Assembly: GCA_009667805.1 (NCBI GenBank)
Contig: CM019066.1
Location: 330,268,619 to 330,332,618, forward strand
DNA: 64,000 nt
Direction: 5' to 3'
DNA from: Leptobrachium leishanense
Lineage: Eukaryota; Chordata; Amphibia; Anura; Megophryidae
This document shows, in pieces, positions 1-12,300 of this stretch. The notes under the pieces are model-generated. The model made no database searches. It was not told where the DNA came from and worked only from the letters and a program-made list of their open reading frames with translations. Numbering within the stretch: position 1 is the first letter of the stretch; every line of letters starts with the position of its first letter. The translations under genes were made by a program, and so were the position numbers.

Positions 1-157
1 TGCTGCTTGAATTCCCACAGTTCCTACTGCTTCTCTCCTACCTGAAACATGCATTTAATATACAGCTCCGGGCAGGCATAAACTGTCTTGTCAGAGCCTA
101 GTATCCACTTGCTTCTGGTGAGAACACGAGTGGAAATTCACATATCTGAGCGCTAGC

Positions 158-1100
158 ATTAAGATTAGGGCTGCAACTAACGATTTTTTTCATAATCGAT
201 TAGTTGGTCTATTTTTTTTTTCTTCTTTTTTTCTTTTTTTTTTCTTCCCTGATTCATCGAATATAAAAAATGAAAGGCCATTATGTTAAATTCAACTACT
301 CTACACTTTTTTTTCATAAGAAATTTGCATAGTGTACGTAACATCCATACGTACATAAGCAAATTGCATACTTCTCACACACAAGGTACACGAGCACCTG
401 GTCAGTGATGGATCGATGCTGTGTATGCAGCTTAAGCCAATGTCTGCTTTCTCCCCAAATGAAAGCTGCGAAGAGCACTCAGACATGATCTCGGCACGAA
501 AGCAGGGGGGGGGGGACACTCCACACAGCCTGGCCACTTCTAATAAGCTGAAGTGATCAGGGTGTGTAGCGTGTCCCTTTACTATAATTTCATCAGCAAA
601 CTGAGGTGGGTGGAGGGTCCGAAGGTGGATAGGAGTGTGTTTGGTCAAGGGACTTGACCCGAGTGGGTTTGGGAAAAAGACCGGAGTGTGGGAAGGCGTT
701 TCTGGGAAGGGACCGGACCAAAGGGAGAGAATGGCAGCTTCAGACCAAAGACTGGGTGGGAGGTAGATTGGGGTGGTGGCACAGGACTCCAGTTTCCAGT
801 AGGGTTAAAATACAAGCGGTACAGTGCCCAAACCCAGTGGCAGGATCTCAGGGTTTATGTTGTAGCGCTGCTACAATTGTATACTGAATAAATACAAACT
901 GGTTATGTCTGACATAACCCTAGATTTAAATAAGAGTAAAGCAGCGGCGCGTCTTCTCCAATCACCTCCGAAGCAGAATCTGAGGTTCTAACGTTTAACC
1001 CAGTCTAACTCTAAACAGTGTGTGCTGTACATAAATCGATAATGAAAATGATTGTCAACTATTTTCATTATCGATTAGTTGTTCCAGCCCTAGTTAAGAT
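158..1100 (+). mobile_element. hAT-type non-autonomous transposon, copy 1
   Basis: The element runs 166-1092. It starts TAGGGCTGCAACTAACGATT and ends with the inverse (…CCAGCCCTA), so it has terminal inverted repeats. The flanks ATTAAGAT (158-165) and GTTAAGAT (1093-1100) match at 7 of 8 bases, as expected for the 8-bp target duplication of hAT transposons. No transposase is visible; the long open frames inside look fortuitous. The interior (around 890-930) is the reverse complement of the interior of the copy at 9688-10596, so the two lie in opposite orientations. Class is inferred from terminus and duplication length. Confidence 0.8.
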
Positions 1101-1140
1101 TGTAATCGGGCCCTCAATGTTGTACCTTTTTAATGTGGGA

Positions 1141-1576
1141 GGCTAGGGTCAGAGTGGGGCAGTCGGAACGCGCGTGCAGGCGCACTAAATCACGGCGGCA
1201 GTAGCAGCACATAACGGCCAATGACGGCCAATATACGCAGTACGTGCGTACAAAAGTGCGCCGACACCACGCAACCGGCAAATGAACGCATTTTTATCAG
1301 AACGTGAAACCGCTGCTACTGACGTACAAAGTGCGCTGCGGCCGCATAGCAGCGTGTGTGCGTGATTAGGAGACGTCAGACGCTGCTAGTGTGCGGCCTA
1401 CATAACGTTCAAACAGCCGGATTTCCCTAGACTTCTTTTTACCCCACCGTCATGAAATACGTCCAGAATTGCGCATCGTCTGACCACTTAAGCGTATTCC
1501 GTGAAAAAATGCGTGCGCACGCATCGACGTACATTTTGACGGTGGCTGCAGAAAATGCGCTCATCTGTCCCTAGCC
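1141..1576 (-). mobile_element. TTAA-type MITE, subfamily A, copy 1
   Basis: GGCTAGGGTCAGA at the left and TGTCCCTAGCC at the right are inverted termini. The body, with phrases such as AATGACGGCCAATATAC and GATTAGGAGACGTCAGACGC, is the reverse complement of 7851-8284, so these are two copies of one family in opposite orientation. No coding capacity is seen. CpG-containing, synthetic-looking sequence is typical of this family. Confidence 0.7.
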
Positions 1577-1784
1577 TTACTGGGTTACCAACTGCTAATA
1601 AGGTAAAATAACAACTAACAGCTGGCTGCTTCTGACACCCACCTATAGTTATGTATCCCTTGTGTTCCATAATGCTGTATTATTCAACTGCTGTCACCTG
1701 TGTGAGAGAAAAAATCTATAAAAGCTATGAATTCTGTTTAAGTAAACTACAGTATGGCTTTTAGGGTAACCATTTCAGCCATGT

Positions 1785-1990
1785 TTAAAGGGACACATAA
1801 TTTATTTATGCTGATGGGCAGTGCATGAAAAATGCCGCCCCGCAGCATGTATAATCCATACACTGCAGGTAAGGAATCCCAGGTGACCAGCCATCATTTG
1901 CCTGCTGCAGCACTTGAATTATACATGGTGCAGGGCAGTACTTTTCCCTTTGCACCCGTCTGCATGAAATGGCAATACGTGTCCCTTTAA
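1785..1990. mobile_element. TTAA-flanked MITE with AGGGACAC termini
   Basis: A 198-bp element (1789-1986) begins AGGGACAC and ends GTGTCCCT. It is flanked on both sides by TTAA (1785-1788 and 1987-1990), the target duplication of piggyBac/Kolobok-like transposons. Outside the duplication the flanks CCATGT and ACATGG are also inverted, so the whole may be one longer foldback structure. Non-coding. Confidence 0.65.
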
Positions 1991-2270
1991 ACATGGCCGA
2001 TGTGGTCACCAGGGCCAGAGGGACAAATGCCCCCTGGGCCGCACTGATTTGCCATAAAACGGCAGCACTGCTCACAGCAAGTCACACACCAGCGGTAACG
2101 CAAATTAAAAGCCACACTTCGTGTTTCTGTTCCTGTGCAGGCAGTGCTGCCGCCTGTGTTAATGAGCAGGGAGCCAGCAAGTAAAGGGGGATAGTTGTGG
2201 CCTCATGGAACTGCTATTGAACTGAGCAGCTGGTCAGCAGGTTCTCTGGTTTGTTATGGTATGTATGAGC

Positions 2271-2413
2271 GTGTCACAGAGCTGCACACCAATAAAACTC
2301 ACAATAATGTGCACTGTGTATGAGCGTGAGTTTTATTGCCTTGTAGCTGTGCGATTTCACTCCTACACACAGCAGTGTGAGTTTTATTGCTGTGGAGCTC
2401 TGTGATACACTCA
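2271..2413. repeat. Foldback repeat
   Basis: GAGCTGCACACCAATAAAAC near 2280 pairs with GTTTTATTGCTGTGGAGCTC near 2380, and GTGAGTTTTATTGC occurs twice in direct orientation. The sequence can form a long imperfect hairpin and looks like a small decayed foldback element. No target duplication was identified. Confidence 0.45.
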
Positions 2414-2731
2414 GCAGTGGGATGGGGGAGCCTTTCAGACTTAATATTAGAAGCCTCATTGCTATCTGAACCCCCTCCCCAGAGAGCCATCCTGGGCTGA
2501 GCTGTCAGTCACGCAGCCTAGATGTTTAATCCCTCCTACAAAAGAGAGGAAGCAAAAAAACATGGCCGCCTCCACGAGTATAGCAGGGAGATTAGAAGCT
2601 ATAAAAACTCCACTGGAATTTATAAAATAAAAGGTTACTGGTTTAATTAAGCTACAACAAAACCCATCAAAAAGCTCTAGAACAGACAGCAGCATCACTC
2701 CGTGTAATCAAGAAACATTTCCTGACCAGAT

Positions 2732-3025
2732 AAGGCCCCGTTCACACTGTGCGATTTGAAAATTGCGCGTTTTTCTGTGCGATTTTTCATATTGGCGATG
2801 TTGTGCAACACTGTCGCGATTTTGCAAAACACCACCAATTAAAATCGCAAAAAAAGGGTCATGTACCAGCGACATGCTACCGCAACGCGCGACGTCGCTC
2901 GGCAAGATGTGAACAGCTCCATTGAAATGCATTGGAGATGCTACATAGCGCGACATCCGTACGGATTTTTCTGCGATTTCACGGCAAAATCCACGCGATA
3001 AATCTCATTGTGTGAACGGGGCCTT
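2732..3025. mobile_element. MITE with AAGGCCCCGTTCACAC termini
   Basis: Sixteen-base inverted termini (AAGGCCCCGTTCACAC at 2732 and its complement ending at 3025) bound about 294 bp of CpG-bearing non-coding DNA. The element sits about 170 bp upstream of a BPNT1 exon. No clear target duplication or superfamily was found. Confidence 0.65.
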
Positions 3026-3196
3026 AAATGTGAATTTCTACTCTCAGTTGGCACATTGAATACACTTTTTTTTTTTTTTTCCATAATTCAGACTAACAGG
3101 CCAGCTTTAACATATTATTGTATCATATATTGAAGACATATACATTTTAAAAAGTTTTATATAATGTAATCTTTGTACTGTGTAATTTTTTTGTAG

Positions 3197-3301
3197 ACTG
3201 GAGCTAATGACCTGCAGACTGCTGCTGATCGACTGGTCCAAAAAAGTATATGCACGTCTCTGGCTCGAACGTTTCCACAGATAACGTTAATCGGAGAAGA
3301 G
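3197..3301 (+). CDS. BPNT1: BPNT1 exon (first in window)
   Basis: 105 nt, phase 0 at both ends, with acceptor TTTTTTTGTAG and donor GTATGG. It encodes 35 residues from [13 protein letters not shown] to TLIGEE. It carries the family's first metal-site Asp (ANDLQ) and the Glu pair of IGEE, which continues into the next exon as IGEED. Confidence 0.95.
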
Positions 3302-6300
3302 GTATGGTGAAGCACCTCTTGGTGGTGACCACGAGGGAACCTTCATGTCCCTCAACAGTTGTCTTGGGACTCGTTCATGGACTGATGCTCTATGGTGGCA
3401 CAGGCTTGGTGGCCTTTACAGCACTTTAGATCCATACATGTTATACGATAATTACTGTATAAATTATAAGTACACATTAATACATTTAATTTAAATAGAA
3501 TATCAGGAGTCGCTTATCGGTTACAATGCAATTTATTAAATTTTATAAATAAAATCGTAGGTAAGGTCCTGTCACATTATTTGAGATTAAACACACAATC
3601 AACTTCTTTAGAAATGGTAACTATACAGAGTAACTCCTATTACTCGTAAAGCAAATAACCATCCTGACTTTACCAGATTATCATGTCAACTTTACACTTT
3701 TTTTAAAAAAAATCCACCAGTCCAAAAACATGAATGAATTGTCTCAATGCCAAAAGCGAGTGATACCTTCACTCCAGTTCAGGCCCCCCTCCCACAAAAA
3801 ACATGGGGCAGTATTACAATGTTGGTGCTAACTTAACCAGAGCTGTTGTAAACTTAAAACCTCCATAGGCTATAATGGCTCTGGGAAGTTTACAACAGCT
3901 CTGGTTAAGTTAGCACCAACTATGTAATATGGCCCTTGGTCTTTTAAATGATATCCTGTAAATAAGCATTGAAAATGTCATTACTCCTTACTAAATCCTT
4001 TTTAGAATGACTGTCTTGGTAACCAGTCGTAGGAAATGAACAATATCTCTTTATATATTGGGAAATATCTGCTTTTGCATGGTTAAGCTGAAACCGTTTT
4101 AAAATGAAGCATAGATCCTCTTCAAAGCTGGCCGCAAATGGAACTTCTCGCTACAACTCCATAAATTTGAAATTATTCATTACAAGCAGCAGCCACGTAA
4201 CTTCTCCAGGAGCCTTGCGCTAATGATCTCTCTAGCAATCTACCCCATCTTCCCAGACTTCTCCCATAGGCCCTTCAGGAAACGCACTCTTTCTCAAACT
4301 GCATGGGACACCAACAGTCTGTAATGATCCAGCTGAAACGGAGAAAGCGCATCTGCTATAGGGTTAGCAATACCAGCCACATACAATGCTTTTATCCATA
4401 TATTGTGTCTCAAGCACCGCAAAAGCAAAGCTCTGATTAAGTTTATGGCAAATTAACACTTTGAACGTACGGAGTTAACTTTAAGCTCTGCACTACCTAA
4501 ATTGAGTATACTCAATCTTCAAGGTACTTACTGATGCTTGCATATCAATTATATTTTTGCAAAGGAAATACGGTGTGTGCACTCTCTGCTTTCAGTATCT
4601 ATATTATATTGTGTGTTCGTTTGCTTGTCTCTATCACTGTCACGGTGGGTCAGGGGATGGGGCGCCTGGCAGCAGCTTCCTCGCTGCTCGCTGGCCAGGC
4701 GCCGAATGTAAACGCTTCCGGGTGCGCTCACGTGGGACGCCGAGGGGCGGGGCCTGGCGTTATGACGCGGACCCGCCGGGTTTAAAACCCAGTCTCACCT
4801 ATGCACCGGTGCCCTGACGTGGTATTCACCTCCCGCAGAGCTCTTGTGAAATTTGGCTATCACCTGTGTATGACTCTTGGCATTGGCAAACGAATCCTCC
4901 TGTGTATGACCCTTGGCATTGGCAAACGAACCCTCCTGTGTATAACCCTTGGCATTGGCAAACGAACCTCCTGTGTATGACCCTTGGCATTGGCAACGAA
5001 CCCTCCTGTGTATGACCCTTGGCATTGGCAAACGAACCCTCCTGTGTATGACCCTTGGCATTGGCAAACGAACCCTCCTGTGTATGACTCTTGGCATTGG
5101 CAAACGACCCTTCTGTGTATAACCCCTGGTATTGGCATTTACTCTGCTCTAGGTTCTGCCCTTAACGTTGGTACCGAGGTCAGTCTATGTGGCACCCTAA
5201 GCACGCATCAGATTACCTCTGCTATTACTAAAGTCCTAGGGAGGACTTGTGATCTGTTCTGTACCCCTGTCTGGTGTTTCCCTTTCTTTATCTGTTACCT
5301 GCTTAATTGTCTATATAGCTTTGCCGACCATTCAAGGATCGAAGAGTAGAAAGTGAGCTACATAAAGAGATCAATATCTTGGTAGTCAGAAGGATTCGTG
5401 ACAATACTCTATTCCATACCTCTGTCTGGTGTTACCCCTTGTTTATCTATTGTCTGGTTAATCGTCTTTCTAGTTTTGCCGACCATTCAAGGATCGGAAG
5501 GGTAGAGAGCGGTCTGCGTAAAGGGACCACACTTTTGGTAATCAGAGGGATCCGTGACAATCACATTGTGTGAACTCTGCTTGGGGTATCTGTGCCATGT
5601 GTGAACTCTCTGCTTGGGGTATCTGTGCCATGTGTGAACTCTCTGCTTGTGGTATCTGTCTCGCCTTGTGTGAACTCTGCTGCTTCCGATGTCCGTGTCA
5701 CATGGTTAAGGGTCTAACGCTTTCGATCAAAATTGTCATATCTGGAGGCGAAGAAGATTTCTGCTGTAACCGAACTTGCTTTGTCCTGTTTTAGGACCTT
5801 CCAACAGAAGAAGTGGAAGAGGCACTGATCGAAACAGCACAGTATGACGAGATCCTGAAGTATACATGTCCACAGCAGTATAGCCACATCAAAGAGGAAG
5901 AGGTATATCTATGCTTTGTGCTAAACCAGTGGATTCCAACCCTGTCCTCCTTTCAGGCCAGATTTTAAGGGTTACCTTGGGGAAATGCAGACTGAATTCT
6001 GCAATCACTGAGCAGCAAATCATATCACCTGTGTGGCAGATTAGATCTGTATTTCTATCTATATAAGGGTCTGCCTGTATATATGTGTCTATCTGCCGGT
6101 TTATACATATCTCCTCTCCTCCATATAGAGATATTTGTGTCTGGCTATTTGGTAAGTGTATCCCTGTGTTCACAGCTGAACTGTAATTAACAGGGTTAGC
6201 TTTCTCCCCTGAGGGAGGATATAACGCGTAGCTGTAAAAAGGGAATTTCTGTTGTACACTAACATAGAAAATCACACCTTGGCAGCCAGCTCAGCACCAA

Positions 6301-9300
6301 GAGATGGGGACACAATCTTCAAAGACAGGAAGCACATCCTTGATCTCTAAGGGGGGTCTGGAGGGAAGAGGGACGCCTTTTAGGCAATTAAAGATTAATG
6401 GACAAGCTTACTGAGCATGAGCGAGAATGGCCCTCTGGGAAATGGAGTCCAGGACACTGGGCCATTGGTGGGTGGGGGCTGGAAAGATCAGGAAGTGTAT
6501 AAATTCAGAACACTGGCCATGTGCTTTGGCTGATCACTTGGGGTACCTTCTAAAGAGGACTGATCTGTCCATGCTACATCTCCAGACTCCAGGAGGCCAT
6601 GGCTGCTAGCGTAAGGAATAGTTCTTCGTAAGTAACGCTCTATGGTTAAACCTTTTTATTTTTATTTTGCTGTGTAGTGTGTAAGTAATTGATTTATTCT
6701 AGATATAATTTTTATGTAACCAAGCACTGTGATTCTTTCTATATCATAAATAAACAAAAAGTATTTAAGTTTTGACTCTGGCTGATGAAATCCACGCTAA
6801 CTAAGAGATTGGGAGTATTGCTATTTGCTTGAAGCTCGGTTATATATAAGAAATTGCGTGTTGCGGTCGTCAGGAAACGGCAGGGAATTGTGGGATCTGT
6901 AGTCACTGTCCGTGTCTAGGATAGTGCGGCTGCTAAGCCCTGCGTCTCCTGTTGCGACGCACGTAGTGTCAGTGAGGACTGGTGGCAGCGTTACTAATAG
7001 AATAAGAAAGTGAGCTCCGGGATTGTGAGAGACGTAGTTAGTACGCGCTTCAGGAGAAGACTTGTACTGCGTTGCAATCCTGGGATCAGTATATCGTGCT
7101 CTACGGGCCTGTTGTGAGAGACAGTGTGGCCGGGACGGGTAGATAAGTGCACGTGATTATCTGGGTCTAGGATAGATAGTGCGCGGTTTAACCCGGCGTC
7201 TTTGCGCAGCAGCGCACGTATTAGGTCCGTGACAACCTGTGCTTCACATATCTGGCAAACCTGGCCTGTTAGGAGTACTTGAGGACCAGGGTTGGGAAAC
7301 ACTGTGTTAGCCAAATGGCCTGCAATTGTGTTGATTTCTAATAATTCCTTATTGAATTACATATGTACCCCAACCACTAAAGTTAGTATAGAGGTCTATG
7401 CCAACCAAAACGTGACGTGAGAACTGCCCTGCAAGGGGTTCTCTTATTGTTGACTTGCTGACTAAGAATTCTCCAGAGGAATGGTCACCCAAATGACCGC
7501 GATGTGGTGGACCAAGGTAAGTTGTGAGTTTCACTTTAAGTAATGGCTACTTTTTTAATTTTGTTTTATTTTTATAGTTGTTTAAAGAAACAAAATATAC
7601 AGATATTTTAACCCTATTGCACCCGACCTAATGGGGCTAGCAGAAATGACAGTGTGTAGGAAAATGCCTTTGCGCATTGATCAGAAACCAGCAGACATTT
7701 AAAGGAATAATCTACTCCCTTTTTAAAGTGGCCAGGGTGTGTGGAGTATCCTCCCACCTCTCCCCCCCCCCCCAGGTCAGCAGCCTCTGCCCAATTCTAT
7801 AAGGGCAAAAAAAAAAAGGACCCTCTACTGAAAAATAGAGCGTTCCTTTAGGCTAGGTTCAAACAAATGCATTTTTCGCATCGTACGTAAAAAAAAGTGC
7901 GTCCGAACGCATTGACGAATTTTTTCACGGAATGCGCGAAAACGGTCATACGATGCACATTTTCGTGCGTGATTTTTTTTTTTTTTTTTTTACACATCGT
8001 CAAAACCCTTTTTGCGTCTGGACGTTATGTTGGCCGGACATGAGCAGCGTCTGACGTCTCCTAATCACACAAATACACCACTATGCTGACGCACTCTGTA
8101 CGTCAGTACTAGTGGTGCTACGTTCTCGAAAAAATGCGTTAGTTTGCCGCTTGCGTTGCGTGGCCAAACTTTTGTGCGGCTGTACTTTGTATATTGGCCG
8201 TCATTGCCCGTCATTTGCTGCTACTACGGCTGTGATTAAGTGCGCCTAAACGCACGTTAAAAATGCGTTAGTCTGACCCCAGCCTTAATTCCAGCAGATA
8301 TATTTAAATAAGCAGATTTGGATTTGGAGTCTAGAAATAGGCTATTTTACATATTGTACATAAAATAAACGAGCACGTTTCAAACAACTGTAAGGCTGTA
8401 GTCCGAAATGAAAAATCGGCATAGTTTATTTAAACACCCGTATTGCCATTCATTGAATAGTAGTTCGTCATGTATTGAAACTTCAATGAACAATGGTTTT
8501 GGTGTAGTTTAGTAAAGAAAAAAAGGATAAACTGCTTTTATTGATTTATGATCATCCTATAAACCGTGTGCTTTGTTTTCCAGCTGGTCGTATGGGTGGA
8601 CCCTCTGGATGGCACTAAAGAATATACAGAAGGTGGGTTTACAGCACTTTCCGTTCTGGTGTTAAATCTTTTTTTTTATTATACATTGCTGTCTGAATGG
8701 TGTGAGGTTTTCTATGTTTGCCACTTTCAGTTTATTGATGCTTTTTAGAGACAGAAAAACTATGCCAACTACGAATGTACCTGATAATGAGCACGGTTTC
8801 TTTTTTTGGCTGTTTAAGGGCTTCTGGATCATGTGACCATCCTTATTGGGATAGCATACAAAGGAAAAGCAATAGCCGGCGTGATAAACCAGCCTTACTA
8901 CAACTACCAGGTATGGATTGCTACTCTGCGATCTGAGACGAGCAAGGAAATCGCCATCATACATCTTAAATTATTACCGGGGGGGAGGTTTGAGCTGAAG
9001 GGTCCGGATAGACACGGTATTGTTAGAAGTGGAAGACTCCTTGCAGAACAATAGGCATGGAGATATTCGGGGTCATTATGCTAATAAGAGACTAAGTTTA
9101 TCACTTTTATACGTCACCAGCAGCAGCAAAATCCTTTAAAAACTAGTTATGTCTAAAAATGGTGGCTGGTTTGTTTCCTAAGTCTTGGATTAACCATTCC
9201 ATTGCCGGCTGACTGTTTTTGTCACCGGAACCTTATGGTTTATTATATGTCCTAATGAAATTCAAGGAAGATGGGTTTTCCATGGTATATTTCTGATTGG

Positions 9301-12300
9301 TGCAGCCATTCCATATTGTGTATCTGTTAGTATATTGCATGTGTTGACAGCCGTTGCCTGCGTAAAACTGCAATTACTGAAATGTAGTCTCTGGGTTTTG
9401 TATACTCCTACCGGCACTTATTATTTTAGAATTGGCCTCCTAAGAGAGGAGCAACAACATCCATTTAGTGACCATACAGATCGTATTATAAGATGTTCCC
9501 AAGACCTTAAAGGGCCTATTAACAAACTGTGTATCAAAACATTTTTGGTTCGTATTATTTTAGAATTTGAAAATATTGGATTCCGAACAATACGGAACCT
9601 CCAATTTGGAATATTGTAATCTACCAATGATTCACATTGGATAAAGTTTGGAAATGTCAGATATTCATCCATTTCTGATATTCAGAATAGGGCTGAAACA
9701 ATCGATAATGGAAATAGTTGACAACTATTTTAATCATCGATTAATCGGTGTTGATTTAATCGTCCTGTGTACCCCACACACTGTTTAGAGTTAGGCGTAA
9801 ATAACTTCAGCTTCGGAGCTGATTGGAGAAGACACGCCGCTGCTTTACTCGGTATGATTTAGTTCTAGGGTTATGTCAGACACAACCAGTTTGTTTTTAT
9901 TCTGTTTACAACAGTAGCAGAAATATAACACCAACAATATGATACTGCCACTGGGTGATGGAGCTGTATGCCTGTGTTTAATCTTTACTTGAAGCTGGAG
10001 TCCTGTGCCACCACCCCATCTTCCCTGCCACACCCTCTTTGGTTGGGAACTGCCATCCCCTCCCTTTGGTCTGGTCCCTTTCCCCAAACTTACTGCTACA
10101 CTCAGATCCGGTCTTTTGTCCATACCCACTCCCTTTCACACTTAGGTCAAGTCACTTGAGTAAAATCACTCCCTTCCACCTCCAGTCCCTCCTCCCACTC
10201 AGTTTGTCCACGAAATTATTTAAAAGGGACAATACGCACCCTGACCACTTTATCTCATTAACCCTGATTTTCATGCTGACCTCATCTATGACCAAGTGCT
10301 TGTAGCCACATTCATTTGACAAAGCAAACCTGAGCTTAAGCTGCGCATGCAGCATCAACCCATCCCTCTGACCAAGCACTCGCAGCATCAACCCATCCCT
10401 CTGACCAAGCACTCGCATACCTTGTGTCAAAAGTACGCAAGATACGCAATTTGCGTATGTACGTACGAAAGTTACGTACACTACGCAAATTGATTATTTA
10501 AGTAAACAATTTTTTTATTATCCGATGAATCGATTTAATCAAAATAATAATCGGCCAACTAATCGATTATGAGAATAATCGTTAGTTGCAGCCCTAATTC
10601 AGAACCTCTGTGTATAATATGTGGGGGGGGGGTCTAAATAAAAAAATTAATAAAATCACACTAAATGTAGAATGACGGGAAAAGTGCAGGGGTAGCACAT
10701 ATTTCATATCATGCACCACCAGAACGTTTAAAAATAATTGATTACGGCAAGGGTTCTGGTTAGTTTCTGTGTGTTTTTATAGTATTAGAAGCTGTAACCC
10801 CAGCCCTAAACCTATGTGTTCTATGCTTAGGATTAGGGTTACAGTTCTGTATTTTTTTTTTTTTTTTATGCTGCGTCTGGGCTACCGTTTTCTATTTGTT
10901 ACAGTATATTATTACGGTTACCATTTGTTTTTTGTGTTTTGTTTTTTTTCTTTTACTATTCCGATTAAATCCTAATGATTATATTTTGATCTGGACGATT
11001 TTATAATCGGAAACATTTAAATGAAATATATATAGATATTTTTAAATAAATCTATTCTATTCTGTTTGGACATCGGCAATTTGGAATTCATATCGATCCG
11101 AATTGCCGATCTTTTGGCACGTTTTTGAATCAGACATGTCTACTTGACAACCGGTTTTAACAAATCGCATGCCAGTTACATTCAAGAAAGGAACGCAGCA
11201 TCAAATTGTAGCGCGAGTATATCCATAGCACAGTACGACTAACAAGTCATGGCTCTACAGATGCTTCATTACTTATAATATGCTACCAGGCTTGCATGGA
11301 ACATGGCACGTCTGAAATATCTGAAGTGCTGCTTTTTGCCAACAGTGACATAAAATCCAGTTTTACCTCTACCTCTCTGATGGATTCCTTTTTTTGCTAA
11401 GACCACCTTAGTATGATTGTATTTCCTTGATGTTCATTGCATTTACTGGAAATGCCCACCTTTCTCCAAAATTCCTTCCAGGCAGGCGACAAGGCCGTGT
11501 TGGGAAGAACAATTTGGGGTGTCCTGGGCGTCGGAGCTTTTGGATTTGAGCTGAAAGAAGTACCTGCCGGGACACATATTGTCACCACCACACGCTCTCA
11601 CAGCAGCAAACTGGTGAACGACTGCATTGCTGCCGTGAACCCCGGTAAAGTCATTCGAGTAGGAGGTGCAGGAAATAAGGTGAGTGCCTTAGATAATAAA
11701 AAATACATAGTTATTCTGTGATCAACGAGGCCGTTTCAGATCTGATCCTCCAAGGTGATGCTACTGAATATTAATCAACATATTTTTAAGTGGTAGATCT
11801 TCTATATGAACCTATTAATATGGGAGGAAAGCATGTTAAACCAGTGACGTAAGCTAATAAAAGGGACTTATTATTTCTGTCGTTCATATATTTAGATTAA
11901 TAAAACTTCAAAATTACTTCAAGACCCTGCACAAACCTTGCGTTATTCTTTACACAGGATGGGACGGTCAGTGCAAATTGTGTGAAATTATATATATTTT
12001 TTTATTATCATCATTATTATATATTCACTATTCCCCCAAATTCGAACGATGGGAAACCTAAGTTCTTAGGGCTATACGCCAAGCCTGATGGAAACTTAAT
12101 AGCTCTGGTAGCTAGAGAAACATTAGTTATAAGCCTTTATAAAATGCCAACAAGTTCTGTAGCGCTGTACAGTGGGAGAGACAGAATAACAAATATACAT
12201 ACACATTACACACACAGAACAGTAGGAGAGAGTTTCAAACTGGAAAGTCTTCGCGCGCGCGCTCGTTGGAAGGCCCCCAGCCGCGACCACGTGGGACCAT

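Noticed and set aside
301..891. Open frames inside hAT copy 1
   Set aside because: They do not resemble transposase or host proteins, and the homologous copies do not preserve them.
1..3196. Search for the BPNT1 first coding exon(s)
   Set aside because: No frame with the expected N-terminal sequence and a phase-0 donor was found; it probably lies left of the window.
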